From Echinococcus granulosus (Eukaryota; Platyhelminthes; Cestoda; Cyclophyllidea; Taeniidae): a DNA stretch of 64,000 bases. Location of the stretch: positions 2,548,041 to 2,612,040 of the forward strand of contig NW_020170383.1 in assembly GCF_000524195.1 (NCBI RefSeq), written 5' to 3'. Below are positions 38,976 through 53,000 of this stretch, piece after piece; within the stretch, counting starts at the first letter, position 1; each line of letters begins with the position of its first letter. A program made the translations under genes and the position numbers. The notes beneath the pieces are model-generated. The model made no database searches and was not told where the DNA came from. It worked only from the letters and a program-made list of their open reading frames with translations.

Positions 38976-41021
38976 CAGACGTTCGAAAAAATAAAACTTA
39001 CAAAACAAATTTAAACAAACAGATGTCTAAAGCCAAAAACCTTGCATTTTTATAAGGGTACAATAAAACTGAAATATTAAAGATTTTTAGTATTCTTAGC
39101 GCCATACAGGAGTAATTCATAGGGCAGAAGCTTTTGAGTTATTTTCTGATGAAACATCTTAACTAATGCATACTGGTGCATATCTTACTTGTTTTACAGG
39201 ACTAGAGGTAAAACCTTTATTATCTTTAGTTTTTTTGCTTTTTGCTCGAGGAAAACGGACATTGATCGAACTTATTTATTGGCGTTTGAACTACTTACAG
39301 TACCTAATTTTACACATTAGTCTGCAATGCAGCTTAATTTCTTTTTAAATTCAGACTTTAGTTTTGAAAAATGCTGTTATTTCTTGTCAAAGGTTCCATT
39401 ACGAATTCTTGAATACCTTCAAGATATCAATTTAAGCTGAACGTACTATTCTGCGGGCTCGAGCCGCCACTTCCTCCCGACGTCATAAGAAACCACAATA
39501 CTATAGAAAGTGCATGGTAATAACTTGTCGAAGAATTAAGTTCCGACTAAATTAGCGTGAAAGCGATATTGCAGAGCAAAGCTACAACTCGGGAGCCCGC
39601 GTTGGGCGCATACTTTAAAATATATCCACACAAAATATCTAACCACTACAATCCTTGATAGTTTATGCACAAATTTCTCAAAATTAGCAAAAAAAAAAAA
39701 CATTGAGACTGTCGATAAAGGAGACAAATGCATTTTTGTTCGGACGCTTGTATAAGATGACGTCAAATTAATTGGATGTTTCGAAGTACTTTATGGAATT
39801 AAGAGCAATTTTCCTGTTTTGCATGTTAAGCATTTTGGACAACTAGTAAGAATAAATTGATGATTCTGACCAGCTTACAAGCTTGCATTTCTTAAAAACG
39901 TTCGTATGCAATGATCAGCATTAGTAAATGGACTTTTAACTACTACATAATAACCTAGGCTTTCACAGTGGTTTCAGTTTTTAGTCAACAAGCTAAACAA
40001 GGTATCGAACTGAGGGATTTGAACTCTTTTTCGAACAAATAGTTACAAACTTTGCACAGAAACTTTTAATCTGCATGAGGCATTGGAAATTCCCTTCCAT
40101 CTGATCGGAGGGGAACGTTTGTTGACTTGACGTAATTGCTTTTACGAGAACGTGATGTTGGTTACTGGGATAACACCCGCCCACATTGCTGGAGTTACTA
40201 ATAACATGTGTATAACTCTGGCGGGACGGCTTATCCAATTTAGCTATTCTTGTTAACGGTCCCACCGTAGATTTTCACTATTCCTTACAAATGGTATGAC
40301 AGACAAACTTGCTATATGGTAAGCCGTTGTTTGATTAACTGAATATGACATTCCGATAGAAAAGCTGTAGGTCTATTCTGGTTGTTGTTTATCACTGTTG
40401 CAAACTTAATATAATCATTTAAATGCTTAAAGGAAATTAACACGACTAGCAAATCTAGCATTACCCATAAGTTTAATTTTAGCGAGGGCTTATGGCATTA
40501 CACTTCTACATTTACGGCATAACTAACTTGATTTAGGGAATAAAGGATACTATGTCATTTTTATCTAAAACGTACCCGTCGCATCTAAGGTGTAGGAGGA
40601 TTGCATCGACAGTTTAAGTCTATTGCTTCCTCGCAAAAAATTATGTGATCGTCAGTATCAAAAATCAGATTTTATAAGTAGGTCCAAAGGTTTGAAAATG
40701 GAAAGAATTTAGAAGAGTTTTAGTAAAAGGTGAGAAGCGTTGACGTACTGTTATCATGTAATCTACCACCTGAAAACTTTAATTTAATGTCTTGCTCTTT
40801 GGAATATAGCTTCAATTTAAATGCTGCATATGTATTAGATAAATTGAGTCGAAAGTTTGGGGTTACAAGGCCGTTGTTCCACCTTGGTCGAAATCGAAGT
40901 CGAAACGAAGGTCTCGGCTATCTATAAGCGGGATCGGGATTAATATGAAAAGGGAAGTGGGCGGAGGGCTATTTTTTTACAAATTAGTGTTTAGAGGGAT
41001 GAGGAACCCTCAGTAGCTCCT
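38976..41021. other. Intergenic stretch upstream of WDR1
   Basis: No coding block is supported on either strand. This must contain the WDR1 promoter, but I see no convincing core elements. 40930-41020 begins the GC-richer island that holds the next exon. Confidence 0.5.
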
Positions 41022-41338
41022 TCAAGGGGGCCGAACGAGTCGCCAATGTACACCGCGACCGCCGATGGCAGCAAAAATCGTCCAGGTGGGTGCGACGTGG
41101 AAAACCTCGGAGAGGTCGGCGAAGTGCTCCGATAGAAAGGCGCCGGGCTGGGCAAAGAGGCGACGCAGAGTATCGGGAGCGGCCCCACAGATCGCCAAGA
41201 GGGTGAGGGGGAATTGGCGCACCACCCATGGTGATAACAGGGTCGTGCCCGCCAACAGGAAGGGCACACCCAATGGATGATTTAGAAAGGCCCCTTGGAT
41301 TGTTGATGTCAACTTTCGTAAGCGGATGTCTGGATGCT
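41022..41338 (-). CDS. Partial gene: GC-rich 3'-terminal exon of an unknown hydrophobic protein
   Basis: A GC-rich island in A+T-rich DNA carries an open frame preceded by a TTTTTTGTGTTTAG acceptor (exon start 41338 or 41336) and ends in TGA at 41022-41024. Third codon positions are mostly G or C, unlike the other two frames. The encoded segment of about 105 residues has a hydrophobic centre (VPFLLAGTTLLSPWVV, then FPLTLLAICG) and TWTIFAAIGG near the end, which could be membrane segments. No upstream exon was identified, so this is partial. Near the end another frame of the same strand reads smoothly for about 20 codons (VYIGDSFGPLEGATEG) to a stop at 40991, so an indel or an alternative C terminus is possible. 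Family not recognised. Confidence 0.5.
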
Positions 41339-41348
41339 CTAAACACAA

Positions 41349-44300
41349 AAAATCATTTCACAAGTGTAAGTCTTAGAAATGGTTACGGTTGCTTAACTCT
41401 AAATCATTCAAAAAATAATGTGTGATGACTGAATAGTGGGTGAATAATTTTCCTCAATAATTCCATATTAAACAAAACTTCTTCCAAGAATGTGGACGCG
41501 CCTTTAAATCCAAAAGATGAAGCAATATTAACATTTTTCCCCAATAGTTTATTTCGATTTTAGTTGTTCAACCTACCTATGGTTTGAATTCTTTTTGGCA
41601 GAAGTTTTGGATTAGCAAACCACTTATTATCATAAACTAATGTCAAATACTTTATGCCAAACAGCTAATATTTAGCAGAATCAAAATACTGCTGCATATT
41701 CCTCCAATACAAAATTAGCAAATTTTGCACAAAAATTGGAATTCTGAAATGAATGAATTGTCTGCTTACGGATAATGATTTTGAATGAACTGAACCTTTT
41801 CTAACTACGCTCAAATAAGCAACAATACTCTCTTATAAATCCCGGCATAGATTTAGGAATTGTGTCACATTTAAAGTCCTTAAAAATAACACCCCACTGA
41901 TTGATTCTTTTAAAATTATCAAGGAAGCTTTGTCTACCAACCGTTTCGCAAGGATACTTTGGAGTATTTTCCATTCCCCTTGCATTAGTTGTTCAAATTA
42001 GATTACGGTTTTCGAAGAAGTTAGAAAGTTGAGCCATTATTCAAAATTTGCTAGTGTAATGAATTTTGCTGAGTTTCTGCATAAATCCACCCTAGCGAAC
42101 CTTTTGGATGTGCTTCACTAACACGTAACATAAAGCCCAGTCCAAAATTTGCTATAGTTTAGGGCTTTTGGATATGTCGTTTCGTCTTTTGCATCAGTAT
42201 CTTTTGATAGCAACCAGCCCTTAAAATTCATACATTTCAAGCGAAAATGAACGGTAAATCCATTGTATGCAATAAAATGTTATTCTCTTTTCTACGGTTA
42301 TGATCGATTCACGCTATTTCTGTTTTGAGCTTAGGGATGAAATGTTAATAATTTAATAAGTACAAACGAAGACATGCAGTAAAACTGTTTTATGGTTAGA
42401 CGTGTACTTATCAAAAGCTTTCTCTAAATTGCTAATTTTTGAGTGGGCGGTTTTCAACATCGTTATTCCTGAACAGGTGTAGCTGATGGCCTCCTTTGTG
42501 CAATTGCACAAGTTGCCTAATAATCTGGTGTGCAACCACTACTTTGCAAGAAATATTCTTTTATCCCTATAAACTTAAGCAGATTTACCTAACACCTAAT
42601 TTTATTTCCTTTAATCTCTTGAACACGGTATCAATAGACATTTCGGTAAAGGTTATCAAAAAGCCGGTCCAAATACGTGAAGAGAGATAGTTTAAAAATC
42701 ATACGAAATGATAGTGTCCTTTGTATGAGCGGTGCCTTAGACAACTAAAATTTTGCAAACTTACAATGACAAAACCTAACAGTAAGGTGATTTTGGACAA
42801 ATTCCAAGTATGAGAGCATAATCCCTTCTAAATTAACATAGTAGACGTAAAATAAAGATACCATTAGAAGTAACACGTGAATGTGATCTAAATGCCATAG
42901 TCAATTCATGTAAAAATTCATAAGAAGCATAATTTTAGAGTCCCCAAGAATACAACTGCCGATTTTGGAAAGGTTTCCTTTTAATTAGTGTACTTTATCC
43001 TTGCGTCGCACATATTTTGCATAAGAGACGAATTCGTTATTTCCCGTTGTTTTAAGGCAAAATTCAGCGTGATCATCCATTTGCCAAACATGTGGAGAAA
43101 ATACCATGCGATAGCAATCAAAATGAAGGACTGCCATCATAGTACTCAAACAACGTGCAGACTTAAAAAGGCCTCATTTGTGCAATTCTGAAAAGACTGA
43201 GATGCGATTGATTCACAGCGGGGCTATTGTGCAAGCCTGTGACTTAACGTTAGGTACTAGCATAATTCATGAAGAAAGACAACCCTCCATTGAGATTGGT
43301 TATACGTCAGTCAAGAGATCTATTTGAGAAAAATCAACCCCAGCCCGAGTATCTGGTTGTAGGCATGCAGTAAACTAAATTCATGTGCTACGCACCTACC
43401 CAATTCTCCTTTATGAGATAGCACTTAGGCGAGAAAAGTTACATCCACGTAACAAAGCTCCGAAAAAATTAAGCTGGTACCCACTCTTATTTTCAAACAA
43501 TGTATCGTTAAAATTTGAACAGCGAAAACATGATGATGGGGACGAAACAAACTGATGCGTAACCAATTAGTCAAAGTGGATGGTTTACATTACAAAATCG
43601 CAACATTCAAGGAAAAAGCTTTAGGAGTTGCAATTAAACAGGTGGAATTTAAATAAATAAGCAATATTTTCCCTCAATAAAGTTCAAATGGTTTTGAATA
43701 CGCCAAATTAAATTTAAAGATAAACATTTATAGCCATTTTCCTCTTCTGAAAAAGAAACTAGCAGTTCATCCCTAGAATCATTTTCGGCAACAAAGGCGA
43801 GTCGAGAATGAAACTGACTGGAAGGGAGACAGGAACGTTCCTAGAGAAAAATTATGTTTGTACCTTATATAAAGGCACCTTCTTTTCCTAACCAGTCCAG
43901 AATTCACGTTGCTTAACTGGAACTATGGAGTGGTTGACATTTCGCGCCTTCTTACACCCACTCAAAAGGCGAATGAAAAAATGCCAGTAGTCAGTCTTGC
44001 AAGAGAAATGAATCAACCACTTTGAGTAAGGCTGAGTGATTTAGTTATTTCCAAATTTTCCTATTTTTTCGCTCTCCACAGTGGCACTGTTTAATTTTTC
44101 AAGTGTTTTTCTGTATGAGTCTGAAACAGGAATAAGTATCATCCTTCCATTATTTAAAGCTTTTCCACTAAAAGCAAGCTATTCTACTATTTCTTTTGCT
44201 GGCCTAGGTGGTTAAATGTAAAAGGTAAGTGCGAAATCGCACTGTTCATAGGATATTAACGAACAACTGACATTTCAAGAGCTAAGGTTCAAATGTATCT

Positions 44301-47300
44301 CTTTTAATAAACAAAAAGAATATGCCAGAACAAACCAACGTTACTCAAATAGTTAATGTCAGATAGAATAATCAAAATTAGTCACAATCAGAAAATTGTA
44401 TTGCTTGTGATTAATGCAACAATTTCGTTCAATAGTATAAAACGAATTAAATTAACAATCTTTAGCGGCCATAAAATGTTCATTTATCTTGGGTTTTGAC
44501 GGAACATAGGAGATGCTCCAAGCATTTATAAAACAAGTTTATTTCCATTCAAATTTCAACTTTTAGAATAAAAAAACAAATTTCACCGCGATTCATCGAT
44601 TACTCTTACGCGTGTTTTAATGTCTGAACTTGATTAACGAATACCTTGCAACGAAATTTGTAGTATCTCCCTTTATGATAAGGTAATGTGAAATAAAAAG
44701 TGGGCATACATATATGTATGTATACATGCACCTATTTTGCATCAAGCAAATTCGTTCAGCCCTCATCATGCCATGTAATCTGATGAAAAACGGCAAAAAT
44801 TTCCCACTCATAGTTCATTCTTAAACGTAGGATTATAGATTAACAGGCGTGGTAATATATCTTGAAAATAAATTACCACTCAGAGATTATTTATGGCAGG
44901 TTTTTAGATAAGCGATAGATGATCAATCCAATTTCGTGTATTTGTTCAGTTTATGAAGACAATGCAATTTAGGACTGCCGAGATATGCGCTTTGGTTATA
45001 GAGTTGTCAACCGAACCATCAGCGTGAGACAGACACAACCTGTTCATGTAAGTGTGCACTTGGTCTTTCAGTCGAGTGAAGTTCTTGCCTCCGAAAATAC
45101 ATTATGCTTTCACTGTTTCATGGCATCACAGACAAAGCTGACATGCATAGGCTTCGCCTCTTACCTTCATTTATCTTCTGAAGAGTTCTATTTTTGGAGG
45201 TGTTCTAAACACTAAAATATCTTTTCGCCTAATTAAGTGAAGAAGCTGAAGCATTTTCAGATTCATAGTTAGGCTACATTTACGATCACAAAAGCAAAAT
45301 CCATAACCATTTGATGTCTTATCAAATCCAGCGTCTTTACTTAAATTCTTTTGGCCTTCAAGGTAGCATATACACTCCCAACCTTAAAAGCCCAAAAAAG
45401 TTTATTTAGCCGTGAATATAACTGTGGAAAGATTAGGGGTGTAATGTTCTGAAAAAGGGTAACACCGACTGTTTGACGAGCCTCTGTTATGTGATGGCCT
45501 GAGAATGAATAGTGGCCAATGACGATACCCTTCTGACATTTCCATGCCAAATTCGAATATGAAAAATGCGATATTTTCTAAATTTCAAGGTGGATTGCGA
45601 CTCAAATTGTCGGTTGACAAAATCTAGAGAGCAGACCTAGAAAACGGTTAAAACAACTAATCCTGCCAAGCGAAATACAGGACGAAGATTTCCAAGTGAT
45701 TTAACTGAACATCGCTGAAAATGCGGCTTTTAGAAAGCTGACTGAATAGGTATTTTTGCTAACATTATTGACTGCATTCTCCTCACAGAAAATCCAATTT
45801 TAAATAAATTTTTAGTGGGGAAAACGGATGCATATTTTAATTGTGAATCTCATGATTTGTAGGGCTTGTTTTCTTTTGAAGAACCATATATAACAACCAA
45901 ATTAGGTATGGTTTCATGTAACAACTTCACACGAAAACTTTTGACACGTATTGGTAAATTCTACGTTCCTCACTTCCAAGTGTGTTAAAATTGTCTTGCG
46001 TTCGAGCGGTTGTACCATATTGGGGTCATCCATATTGTAGACTGTCAGCATTTTCAAGAAGTAAAACTTTGAAACTGATAGTTGTAAAAAGGAACAAAAA
46101 GAAACGCTTGCCTAGCACGCCTATCTATTTTCTGTTAAATGGGTGAATATCAAAGGTATGGTTGCATGATTAATGTCAACTGCATATGGGTCGGTTAACA
46201 AAGCGTGACTCTTACTATGTGCAGTCTAGAGAATAAAGCGCTCATAATGGATATTAAAAACAAGTCCTTTCTTACCAGTATTTAGCGAAGCCATTGAGTA
46301 CTCATAGATGGTGGTGAGATAGCGTGGAATATATGCGGTACCTGAAGACAGAAATCCCATATTAAGCAATCAAATGAATATTTTGCTCTGGCGATTTTTT
46401 TGGACATAGTCTTTATAAATTACTAGGGGAAGGGAACTATTCCAGTGACTTTGGGGAGCCAAAATTTTTGTTTATGAATAAATTTATCAAGAGCAAGTAT
46501 TATTGCTTGCCGAATTAGGCGACAAATAGGGTCAAGTTAGTGAAAAACCAAGCTTAAATCATATGATTTATTGGCATAACCGTAGAACATTGAGCCTTTG
46601 GCGGTTTTTTGACGAATTATTTCAAACTGAAGACAAAAATATAGCACCATGAAGACCATGACGTCACCCAACAACCACCAAAAATCATTCGAGGTTTTTT
46701 TGCAGCAAATGCCTGACACTCACGGGAAAAAAGTTGGTTTAATTCATTTGTGAACTGATTTGTTAGTGACGTAGATTTACTTAAGAGTGAATTACTTCGT
46801 CGATTACGCATCGAGTCCTCATATTCCAAATCCGTAACAGTGGTCACAATTGCACTGCCTAATAAGGCGATAAAGGCATTAAAATGGCTGATGTCCCGAA
46901 TATTATCAAAAGTAGGTCGCGTGGGGGCGCATTTATCACTATTACGACAAGTAATTCTTCCTAAGTAGTTTTGCGAAAACAAATTAATTTAGGGTAAGAT
47001 CCCACCAAGCTTTCCCACCAGTCCATAAAGTGCACCATGAAGCTATTTGGATCCTTGATTTTGTGCACTAGTTAACAAAAATCTCGGTTAACTCTTTGGA
47101 GAAGTCAGTTAACCTAGAGAATTATTTAAATGAAACTAAATATGTATTCAAGGGTTCAGATGCACCTTCATAGGCACGAAAGTGAGCGTGTGCCGTCGGT
47201 ACTAGAGATATGTGCGATTGGCACAACAATGCCTCTACAATTTCGTGGGTAAAATTGTGAAATATCTTCGAAGAAAGTTATTAATAAAGAATCAAACAAG

Positions 47301-50025
47301 TTTGAAAGCATGGTGAAAGTGTTTGAAGGCAGTCTATTTAACTTATAATTAATTACAACCGAAAAATGAATCCACCTTTGTAGGCTGTGTACAATCAAAG
47401 TACCCTAAACCAGCTTTCATGACCACAAGAAAACATCCTATTTCGATTCCATTCCAAGGTTAATTAAGTACCGGGTGTGGCTAACGTTTTACTGGACTTT
47501 TCCACGCATTTTCTATTTATGAGCATGGTGACTTAATAATTTCTTTAAATGCGTGCTGAACTATGCGGGTATTTAGGCTTCCACAGATTCCACTTTTACT
47601 CTTAAGCATGGCATTGGGGGCACGCGACTGGCCTCTCACTTCTTCCTTACGCTAGTAACATGTGTTCTATCGTATAATTTTTTTTAACGACTTCAAAGAA
47701 GACTCAGGGAGCTAAAATGAGTGCTACATTTTAGCTTGTTTTAATTATTACAACGTAACTCTACTGTGGAAGGTAAAATTTCTAGAATTGGACTGCATAC
47801 ATGGAAGTCCGTTATGTTATCATTGAGACATGGCACCGATTATAGAGGCACACGATCCTTAGGGTCCATTAAGAGCTTAAGACTTTGAATCATAACTATT
47901 AATTTTGAAAAATTGTACATTTTCTTCTGTAGTATCCACCAAACCCTGGGAATTTTATTGAAGGGCAAATGTAAAAATTTATCGCATGCCTTACGACTAA
48001 TATTTTGAACTAAAACTCTTTAGACTTTGTTGGTACATGACTTAACTTTAGGATTACACACAACGAAAAATATTAGCCAAATTTATGACGAAATATGCAG
48101 CTTGTTATTGGGTGACAATTACTAAGCTAAATAGCTATAGACAAGCTGTCATTTTTACAGATCAACACTTAGTGCCCATGGAAAATAAGCACGTTCGCTT
48201 TTGTACTTGAAGTTTTGTCATTTTACTTTTCGTACCTATTATGCTGTACTATCTTTATGGATAACTATTCACTTCTGTGGTCAAAACTGGTCATTAAGTT
48301 GCGCGTATTTTAACATTTATTTCATTCTTGAGTAAACTGTAACATACTCTCCTCGGAATACTAAGGGTGATTCCGTGGTTACCGAGGTAGGTTTACCTGA
48401 AGCACATGTGCTACATTTTGCGCTTGTATTAAGGTAAATATTCAGTTTTTTTCCAGACTCACAATCCACAGGCAATAAGGTCTCATGCGAAATTCCGAAA
48501 TTATCTTGTTTAGTACGGAACTTGTTGAATACAATTATTTGGACACATTAAGTCGGCAAACTTAATGGGTGTACACATCGTTGACTCAGTAGTTTATTTG
48601 TGTTATAGAGCAGAGTTGCTTTTCATTTAATCAACTAACATTGCTTTTTCAAAAGAATCGTTTGTTTTGCAGCCAAATATGCCTTTTAGTGATCTCTCAT
48701 TTACCTCACTCAAGATATGATATCGGGTAGGCATGTTAGAACCAGCGTTAAGCGGAATTGCTAGACTATCTTCTTGAGTTCTATTACATTTGGTAAGAGA
48801 AACGTCTGCAATGTTACTTCCTTAAAATGTGCTTTGGTAGTTATGTAATCACTTTAACAAGACAAAAGGGCATAGTGATATTTCTGCTGCCGTTGCTATA
48901 TCAACCATATTTTGTGTTCGGCTTAAATAGTAGCCTACGAAGCCTTTTAATAAACAGAAAAATTTAATTTGAAGGTAAATATCTTACTCAGATTGAGGAT
49001 GGCAACGATAATATATGGAAACATTCTTTGAAAATATGTTGACTGTTTTACTACAGCAGCGGGCGACTTCAATTCCAGAGCTGAGGCAGTCGTTGGAAAG
49101 ATCTGAAGATTCGATAAAGAAAATACATCAAACCTATGTTTTGATTACAACGGACAATGTAGAATGATCTCAGGAAGAAAGCAAAGCTGACGCAGGCTGG
49201 AAAGAAATTTTGCATTCAATTGATGCACCTAGACTCAACCCATTGTATTAAAAGTTATGTTTTTAAGAGACTAAATGCCATTATTGCAAATTTAGCATTC
49301 GTCTAGTTTGACTTTGAGCAAATCTTTACTACTAAACCAAATTCTAGTTTTGGAATTTATCTGTGAGTGTGGGATTGAATAACGTCTGTAAATTAATTAT
49401 CTTACCTCATAACAACGCCCATGGTTTGCGATAGAATTTTAAAATTGAAGTGCTACGATAAGCGGAAGGAACAGTAACTGAGCAGACTCAAATCCGATAA
49501 AAATGTGAATTTTCTTTCGTTAATTGTCTCGATCATCGAAATCCACAAAATTAGAATAGCTTATTTTGAAGCAATTGTTGGGGATGAACACCTTACTCTT
49601 GTTAATCTACTTTCGGCTATAAAATAATTGAAAAAGGGAAAGCCAAAATATACGTGTACAAATATCAGAGTGTGAAATTTGCCATAGCCTAAATGGTGCA
49701 GATAAAACATTTTATAAGGGTCACGGTAGGGTCACCTATACGTAACCTGTTAATAGTCTAATCGATTTCTACCGTGGTATCATGGATCAAGAAGAATTAC
49801 AATAAAACCATGGACTTTTAAATACATACCACGTTACAATGGGGCTTTTTTAATCGACATTGCGGCTTTACAGGCACAAATAGTCAAATAGGATGGATAA
49901 ATGATTAATATTGTTAAAGCAATTTCTTTTTGTTTTCTGACTACGTTTAATTCCCCAGACATGCACAAACGACCAAATGACACTTGACTGCAAAACCTAC
50001 ATTTAAAAAAGTGTTTAATAACTCA
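41349..50025. other. Gene-poor AT-rich stretch
   Basis: No confident gene in 8.7 kb. Two weak exon-like pieces on the minus strand are noted among the findings (42407-42519 and about 46726-46966). No RNA gene or mobile-element protein is seen. Confidence 0.5.
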
Positions 50026-53000
50026 TTACAGGTTGGTTTTTAATGTACGCGCATGCCGATGAGATCGACTAAACCTTACCGGATCTGCAAGGCTGGGATA
50101 CTGATCGTAGGTTTCAATAGCGCATCGAGCAAGCCAAAGGGTTTCAGGTATGGGATCCTTCAGCATTCCACGAATTATCTCGCAGGTTTCTCGGTTAAAC
50201 ACATCGACGGAACAATTTTGATCTAAAAGTATTGAGCGGCGTTCTAGTTTTGTACACGATTCCTCTTCTGAAATATGTCTTTGCCTACAAACATCGGTTC
50301 TTTTGCCATCTGATTCTAACCGATCGTTTTTGGAAGAATCTAGTTCTTCAGATAAAATTAGCTCTTCCGGTGCAGAAGATTCAAAGTTTATCAGTTTTTG
50401 CTGGATTAAAATACCTTGTTTTGCATCTGACTGGTCGACATCCTTTTCGAAATGCTCTGGCATGACGTGGCCCACCGATTCATTTACGGGAAGCAGTTGT
50501 TGACACAGGACTGCCCTGTCCTCATTTGGGCTTATGGTTGGTTGGTATTCCAAAAAATAAGTTTTTTTCATTGTGGTTGACTCATTTTGATGTGTTTGTA
50601 TGCACCGATCATGCAAAAGACCTTCCTGACACCGTGGATTAGCTTTATGATGCAAAATTAGCAGATTTGCGACATTATCCAAAGATCTGTTCATAGGTAA
50701 TGCTATACTTTCTTCCGATAGGATACTGCTTTCTACGCTTTCTGCTCTAACAGTCAAGACCAAGTCATTTTGCGGACACACTGATGCTTCGACTATTTTG
50801 CTAGAATCCCCTAGGCCAGAATCGACAGACAATTGGATTTTTGAATTCTTTTCATCGGTTGTGGATGCCTGGTTGTTTGAATCATTGTCCACATTGTTTC
50901 TCTGCAAAGAACTTTCCTTGTCTAATCCGGGTGGATGGTCTGTATCGCCTTCTGTTCTAACGGCTGAGTTCAGATCATCTAGTAATATAATTGATGGTTG
51001 TGTTGACCCCGTCACGGTTTCAGATTGTTTCTGCAGCTGATTATTTATGATTTCCGGTTGATGCAAATATTTGTCTACGAAGTCCATTTGTTTACTGATG
51101 GTATTGGTTTCGTTTGCGAGAATTTGCAGACCCGAAGAGACAGGCAAACTTTCAAAAGCATCTGCTTTGATGGGTGAGATTAATGCTTTGTGTATTAAGG
51201 CCTCCATATTCCCCTGTGCTACTTCAGTTTCAGAATTATTCGGCACTCTCTGAATGGAGTCGAATTGATTAACAAAAACTCCTTGATTTTGTGAAAATTC
51301 TTCCCGTAAATTTTTTTCGATAAGTCGGAAATTTTCAGACTCAAATGTGTTTACATTAACCATTGGATCCATGCTTTCTGTCAGTTTTTCGGGAAATTGT
51401 TCCTGTGGAATTTGTTCGTCGAATTGGTTAGTACGTGAAAGTATGGTATCACGGGAAATTTTTTGCTCGGATTTTCGTACTTTACATAAATCCGTACTTT
51501 CCATCAATGACTTCTGATAGTTTTTCTGTGAGTTCCGTTTGTCAAAATGTGTGGTTTCCTTGTTTAGAATATCTTGAGACTTTTCACTTCCTTGAATTAC
51601 CTGTTCTTTGCAACTTCGAGAGAAACTGATATCACTGTGCAAATGGTAATCCTCTGGGCATTCAACGTCATAGCCCCCAGTCAAAGTTGGATCTTTGATT
51701 GAATCTGAAGACGCCTTCGAGTCGGGATTCATGATTCGTGGTCTGTAGCTTTGACTCAGCTTGGTTACAGTCTCATGGGGATTCGGGTTTTTTAATGGAG
51801 GCATTCCTGGCTTAACGAACCTTTCCCTTTTATCTATCCTTCTTCTCTCTGAGTGGATGATTTCATTATCAGAAACCTCATCGTCTACGAATTTTATGGA
51901 ATCCTCTACCAAAGCTATATGCTGTTCTCCAGTACTCGATCGTGAATGCGTGGAATGTAATGAGGAAGCTTCTGGACTGCATTCTTGCATGCAAGATCGA
52001 TTTTGACCGATTTTGAGACTGTCCAAACAGGATGGAGAAGAGGAAGAGAAGAAAGTGGATGGTGATTTTGCAAGAGAAATTGAATGTTGGTGATTACAGA
52101 GGCTAGGGGAGGAAGAGCTGATCTCTGTAGAGATGAAACTAAAGTTGCTTGCGATGCCCGAATCGCATCGTAACTTTGACTTTCGACATTTGCCTAAAGT
52201 ATTCGTCTTTCTTTTAGATGGCGAAGAAGATAGGGTGCTGTTAGGGGAAATTCTTTTATCCAAAGAGTCGTCACCATCCTTGACTTGGAGACAGTGAGCC
52301 TGCAATGTTTTCCTTGGTTGGAGGGGATTACTTATTTCTAAAATGCTGACGCGAATCACCTCGGGTGTTTTCACAATTATTTGTTCTGTTCTATGGTTTA
52401 ATATTGGTTCAGTCATTAGCAGCTTTTTCTTTTTCGTTTTGTATCGACTAGGGAAACAGATATAGTCAATGTTTTCATGTTTTTGCTCTTCACTCACAGC
52501 TGAATCTGAATATCGTCGTTGCTTTACTTTCTTTGCATGGGACTTCTTGTTCTGGCAACGAATTAGGTTTCCGAAGAGGCACATTTCATTAAGAGAAGAA
52601 CTCAGATGGTCTCTCAAATTGTGTTCTTTTTGACGAAAGGAAAATCGAAAGGGAATCAAGGATGGAGAAAGAGTAAAAGGTGGTGTAAAAAATCCCTTTT
52701 CGGAAGACTGAATGGACTCAGCTGCGTTGCGCGATAATTGTGTGCCACAAACTTCACTCTTGATTGGTCCTTTTACTTTGGCTTCTGATTGGTTAAGATG
52801 CATTGACTCTGTACCCTTCCATTTTTCATTGGCTTCTGCGTTTGCCATTTTACTTAGTGGTCTTTTTGTTGACGGTTTTAATCTTTTTGATTCAGGAGTT
52901 AACGGTACTTTGGCTAAAAAAAATGAATATCGTGAAAAATGTCTTTTGTTTCTAAGCTGATGCCTGGTTTATGCGATTTGATTTATTTGTGTCGACAAGT

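Noticed and set aside
41022..41338. Joining the 41 kb exon to WDR1 as its first exon
   Set aside because: WDR1 already has a phase-correct start exon (38874-38889) whose N terminus matches AIP1, and the 41 kb exon ends in a stop.
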